From contig OW818641.1 of assembly GCA_942492925.1 (NCBI GenBank), positions 1,302,001 through 1,366,000 on the forward strand: 64,000 nt of DNA, read 5' to 3'. The translations under genes were made by a program, and so were the position numbers. Positions 61,519 to 64,000 of this stretch are shown here, piece by piece (position 1 is the first letter of the stretch; the number at the start of each line of letters is the position of its first letter). Below the pieces are notes generated by a model that made no database searches, was not told where the DNA came from, and worked only from the letters and a program-made list of their open reading frames with translations. Origin of the DNA: QZKY01 sp942492925 (GTDB lineage Bacteria > Pseudomonadota > Gammaproteobacteria > Burkholderiales > Burkholderiaceae_D).

Positions 61519-62031
61519 TTGAAATCACGAATGACATCCATTTATAAAACGGCAGCGATTGTGGCGCTTGGCCTGCTTTCGTTTTCTGGTGTGCAAGCAG
61601 AAGAGCTGCGAATTGGCCACGTCTCTTCCGCGCGCATCATGCGCGAGGCATCGGCGGTGAAGTCTGCTGATGCCAAGATCAAGAAGGAGTTCTCCAAGCG
61701 AGAGAAGGAACTGGTAGCCATGGCGGATCGCCTGAAAGCGAAGGTTGCCAAGCTGGAGAAGGATATGCCGGTACTGGCTGAATCCGATCGTGCGAAACGC
61801 CAAGGCGAACTGGCTGAACTCGATCGGGAATTACAGCAAAAGCACCGTGCCTTTCGACAAGACCTGGCGCAAAAGCGGAATGAGGAGAGTGCCGCCTTTA
61901 GCAAACAGCTTGAAAAAGCCATTAAGAAGGTGGTTGCCGCTGAAAAACTTGACCTTATCGTTCAAGACGCGCTTTACCACAATCCCAAAATTGACGTGAC
62001 GGAGAAAGTTCTGGAAGAACTTAACAATTAA
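61519..62031 (+). CDS. skp: Periplasmic chaperone Skp/OmpH
   Basis: A 170-aa Skp-family protein with a signal peptide (IVALGLLSFSGVQAEE, cleavage near residue 29), an OmpH N-terminal strand (LRIGHVSSARIMREA) and a long charged coiled coil (about 55-140), ending DLIVQDALYHNPKIDVTEKVLEEL. The start is TTG at 61519: AGGAGG stands six bases before it, while the next ATG (61531) is 18 bases away. It escorts unfolded outer-membrane proteins to BamA. Confidence 0.92.
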   Translation: MKSRMTSIYKTAAIVALGLLSFSGVQAEELRIGHVSSARIMREASAVKSADAKIKKEFSKREKELVAMADRLKAKVAKLEKDMPVLAESDRAKRQGELAELDRELQQKHRAFRQDLAQKRNEESAAFSKQLEKAIKKVVAAEKLDLIVQDALYHNPKIDVTEKVLEELNN

Positions 62032-62034
62032 TTC

Positions 62035-63087
62035 ATGATGAGTACACGAATTGGCGATTTGGTAGAACGTTTTGGCGGCCAATTGTTTGGCAGTCCGGAT
62101 ATTGTTGTCAGCAGTATTGCGCCGCTGGATATGGCGGAGGCGAGTAATATTACGTTCCTGTCCAATCCTAAATTTCGCGCGGCAGCGGCCAAGACGAAAG
62201 CTGCGGCACTAATTCTGTCGCCAGCCGATGACGAAACCATAGGTCAAAGCTTTGTCGGCGCGCGGATTGTGACGAAAAATCCCTACGCCTATTTTGCGCG
62301 CACGGCGCAGTTTTTCGAGCAAAAGAAAAAGATACCGGCCAAGCCGGGGGTTCACCCAACGGCCAGCGTGGATCCGACTGCGAAAATTGCGCTCTCAGCG
62401 TCCATCGGAGCGCACGTGTCCATTGGCGCGGATGTGGTGGTTGGCGAGAGTGTTGTAATCGATGCCGGTTGCGTGATCGGTCGTGGTGCGAAGATCGGCG
62501 CGAATACCCATCTCTATCCCCGAGTCGTTTTTCTGGATGGCTGCGAAATTGGCGAGAACGGCATTCTCTATCCCGGCGCGGTGATTGGATCAGACGGCTT
62601 TGGTCTGGCCAACGATGGCGGCGTGTGGATCAAGATTCCGCAAGTCGGTCGGGTCATTATTGGTAATGATGTGCAGATCGGTGCCAATACGACGGTGGAT
62701 CGCGGCGCATTGAATGATACCGTGATTGGCGATGACGTTAAGCTCGATAACCAGATTCAGATCGGTCACAATTGCCGTATCGGCGATCATACGGCGATGG
62801 CGGGGTGTGTGGGGGTTGGCGGCAGTTCGATTATTGGCAAGCACTGCACGCTGGGTGGCGCGGTCGGGGTGGCTGGCCATCTTGAAATTGCAGACAATGT
62901 TCACGTCACCGCAGCCAGTAACGTTTCGCGTTCCATTCGCGAACCTGGACACTACGCAGGTTCGTATCCGCTGGCGAAGCATGAGGAATGGCAAAAAACC
63001 GCAGCCGTTGTGCGTAACCTCGATACATTACGGGAGCGAGTGCGCGAACTCGAAAAAACAATCAAGGAACTCAAAGATAAGTCATGA
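62035..63087 (+). CDS. lpxD: UDP-3-O-acylglucosamine N-acyltransferase
   Basis: A 350-aa left-handed parallel beta-helix enzyme, third step of lipid A synthesis. The N-terminal uridine-binding domain (IGDLVERFGGQLFGS; ITFLSNPKF) is followed by hexapeptide repeats (about 105-300) with the catalytic His in QIGHNCRIGDHTAMAGCVG, and a C-terminal coiled helix (RNLDTLRERVRELEKTIKEL). It begins 3 bp after skp, and its stop overlaps fabZ (ATGA). Confidence 0.97.
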   Translation: MMSTRIGDLVERFGGQLFGSPDIVVSSIAPLDMAEASNITFLSNPKFRAAAAKTKAAALILSPADDETIGQSFVGARIVTKNPYAYFARTAQFFEQKKKIPAKPGVHPTASVDPTAKIALSASIGAHVSIGADVVVGESVVIDAGCVIGRGAKIGANTHLYPRVVFLDGCEIGENGILYPGAVIGSDGFGLANDGGVWIKIPQVGRVIIGNDVQIGANTTVDRGALNDTVIGDDVKLDNQIQIGHNCRIGDHTAMAGCVGVGGSSIIGKHCTLGGAVGVAGHLEIADNVHVTAASNVSRSIREPGHYAGSYPLAKHEEWQKTAAVVRNLDTLRERVRELEKTIKELKDKS

Positions 63088-63554
63088 TGAAGACACTCGG
63101 TATCAAAGAAATACGTGAATATTTGCCCCACCGCTATCCGCTGCTATTGGTTGATCGCGTGCTGGATTATGAAATCGGCAAACGGATTACAGCCATCAAG
63201 AATGTGACGGCCAACGAAGAGATTTTCAATGGCCATTTTCCACACCGGCCGGTCATGCCGGGGGTGCTGATGATTGAAGCGCTGGCGCAAACGGCGGCCA
63301 TTCTTTCTTTTCTGACGCTGGGCATCAAACCGGATGAAAATTCGGTGGTGTATTTTGCCGGTATCGATAATGCACGCTTCAAGCGCCCGATTGAACCCGG
63401 CGATCAAGTCAAAATGGAAGCGGAAATTCTGCGCGGTTCGCGCGGTGTGTACAAATACAAAGTTTCGGCTTCGGTGGACGGACAGACCGCTGTTGAAGCG
63501 GAAATCATGTGCACGATTCGCAGCGCCACAGACGCCAGCAAATCGATGGTGTAG
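63084..63554 (+). CDS. fabZ: 3-hydroxyacyl-[acyl-carrier-protein] dehydratase FabZ
   Basis: A 156-aa hot-dog-fold enzyme of fatty acid synthesis. The catalytic His54 and Glu65 are in NGHFPHRPVMPGVLMIEALAQ, after IREYLPHRYPLLLVDRV. Its ATG overlaps the lpxD stop, placing it in the lpxD-fabZ-lpxA unit, where fatty acid and lipid A synthesis are balanced by competition for the same hydroxyacyl-ACP. Confidence 0.97.
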   Translation: MMKTLGIKEIREYLPHRYPLLLVDRVLDYEIGKRITAIKNVTANEEIFNGHFPHRPVMPGVLMIEALAQTAAILSFLTLGIKPDENSVVYFAGIDNARFKRPIEPGDQVKMEAEILRGSRGVYKYKVSASVDGQTAVEAEIMCTIRSATDASKSMV

Positions 63555-63556
63555 TC

Positions 63557-64000
63557 ATGGCGAAGATTCATTCGACGGCGATTGTCGATCCCAAGGCTGA
63601 GTTGGATAGCTCGGTTGAAATCGGTCCCTACTCGATCATTGGCCCCGGCGTCAAAATTGGCGCAGGCACACGTGTTGGTCCCCACGTCGTGATTAATGGC
63701 CATACCACGATCGGTCGTGATAACGTCTTCTATCAATTTTCTTCGATCGGTGGTGCGCCGCAAGACAAGAAATATGCGGGAGAACCGACACAGCTTGAAA
63801 TTGGCGATCGCAACACCATCCGCGAATTCTGCACGTTCAATACAGGGACGTCGCAAGATGTTGGCGTCACCCGCTTGGGCAGCGACAACTGGATCATGGC
63901 CTACGTGCATCTCGCGCACGATTGCCAGGTCGGCAGCAACACCATTTTTGCCAACAACACCACGCTGGCGGGGCATGTGCACATTGGCGACTGGGTGATT
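63557..64000 (+). CDS. lpxA: UDP-N-acetylglucosamine acyltransferase, N-terminal part
   Basis: The first 148 codons only; the gene continues past the window end. The N-terminus MAKIHSTAIVDPKAELDSSV, the hexapeptide-repeat helix (IGPYSIIGPGVKIGAGTRVG) and the active-site region MAYVHLAHDCQVGSN with its catalytic His identify LpxA, which acylates UDP-GlcNAc in the first step of lipid A synthesis. The start is 2 bp after the fabZ stop. Confidence 0.96.
   Translation, partial: MAKIHSTAIVDPKAELDSSVEIGPYSIIGPGVKIGAGTRVGPHVVINGHTTIGRDNVFYQFSSIGGAPQDKKYAGEPTQLEIGDRNTIREFCTFNTGTSQDVGVTRLGSDNWIMAYVHLAHDCQVGSNTIFANNTTLAGHVHIGDWVI

Overview
The window is a contiguous, gene-dense piece of a betaproteobacterial chromosome, probably Burkholderiales and perhaps Oxalobacteraceae. 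The evidence is gene content and order: msbA and waaC close to dnaE; rng-maf-rlmH-rsfS-nadD-purD; tig-clpP-clpX-lon; and rpsB-tsf-pyrH-frr-uppS-cdsA-dxr-rseP-bamA-skp-lpxD-fabZ-lpxA. Base composition is moderate in G+C. The family placement is inference, because no 16S or other marker was compared. I saw no tRNA, rRNA, CRISPR array, insertion sequence or phage gene.

Layout. 1-294: 3' end of pdxH. 323-2848 (minus): a compact, overlapping AmmeMemoRadiSam trio (amrB-amrA-amrS). 2932-2974: a strong terminator closing the next block. 2996-17284 (minus): a complete Tad/Flp pilus locus. In transcription order it holds two Flp pilins, prepilin peptidase, an unusual winged-helix/AAA+ ATPase, RcpC/CpaB, secretin, a small lipoprotein, a TadG-like protein, two TadE-like proteins, TadZ, TadA/CpaF, TadB, TadC and a TPR lipoprotein with a LytR_C-like tail. 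17601-19740 (minus): a two-domain GNAT protein, an NAD-dependent epimerase and an orphan HigA-type regulator. 19938-24917 (plus): rhlE and dnaE.

25065-34754 (plus) is an envelope-glycan block: msbA, a sialyl/polysialyltransferase-like protein, an O-antigen ligase/polymerase-type membrane protein, ugd, galE, a GT8 transferase, heptosyltransferase I and a GT4 transferase. The middle of this block (about 27.9-32.6 kb) is clearly AT-richer than its flanks and looks acquired or diversifying. 34773-40698 (minus): rng, maf, rlmH, rsfS (with a long Lys/Ala tail), nadD, purD and a YebC-family regulator. 40820-43549: glk, ispH (minus) and radC. 43718-49757 (plus): tig, clpP, clpX and lon, the chaperone and AAA+ protease cluster. 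49826-51343 (minus): bifunctional NAD(P)HX repair enzyme. 51531-64000 (plus): translation factors, UMP kinase, undecaprenyl and phospholipid precursor enzymes, RseP, BamA, Skp and the first lipid A genes. lpxA runs off the window end.

The chromosome backbone is ordinary. The best candidates for something new lie in the Tad locus: an unassigned wHTH-AAA+ ATPase inside the operon and even numbers of cysteines in the exported regions of the pilus-like subunits. Others are the sialyltransferase-like gene beside msbA, the AmmeMemoRadiSam trio (whose bacterial function I do not know to be settled), the histone-like tail on RsfS, and several structured leaders (tig, clpX, rpsB). Gene starts were chosen by Shine-Dalgarno spacing, operon overlap and conserved N-termini; non-ATG starts are noted.
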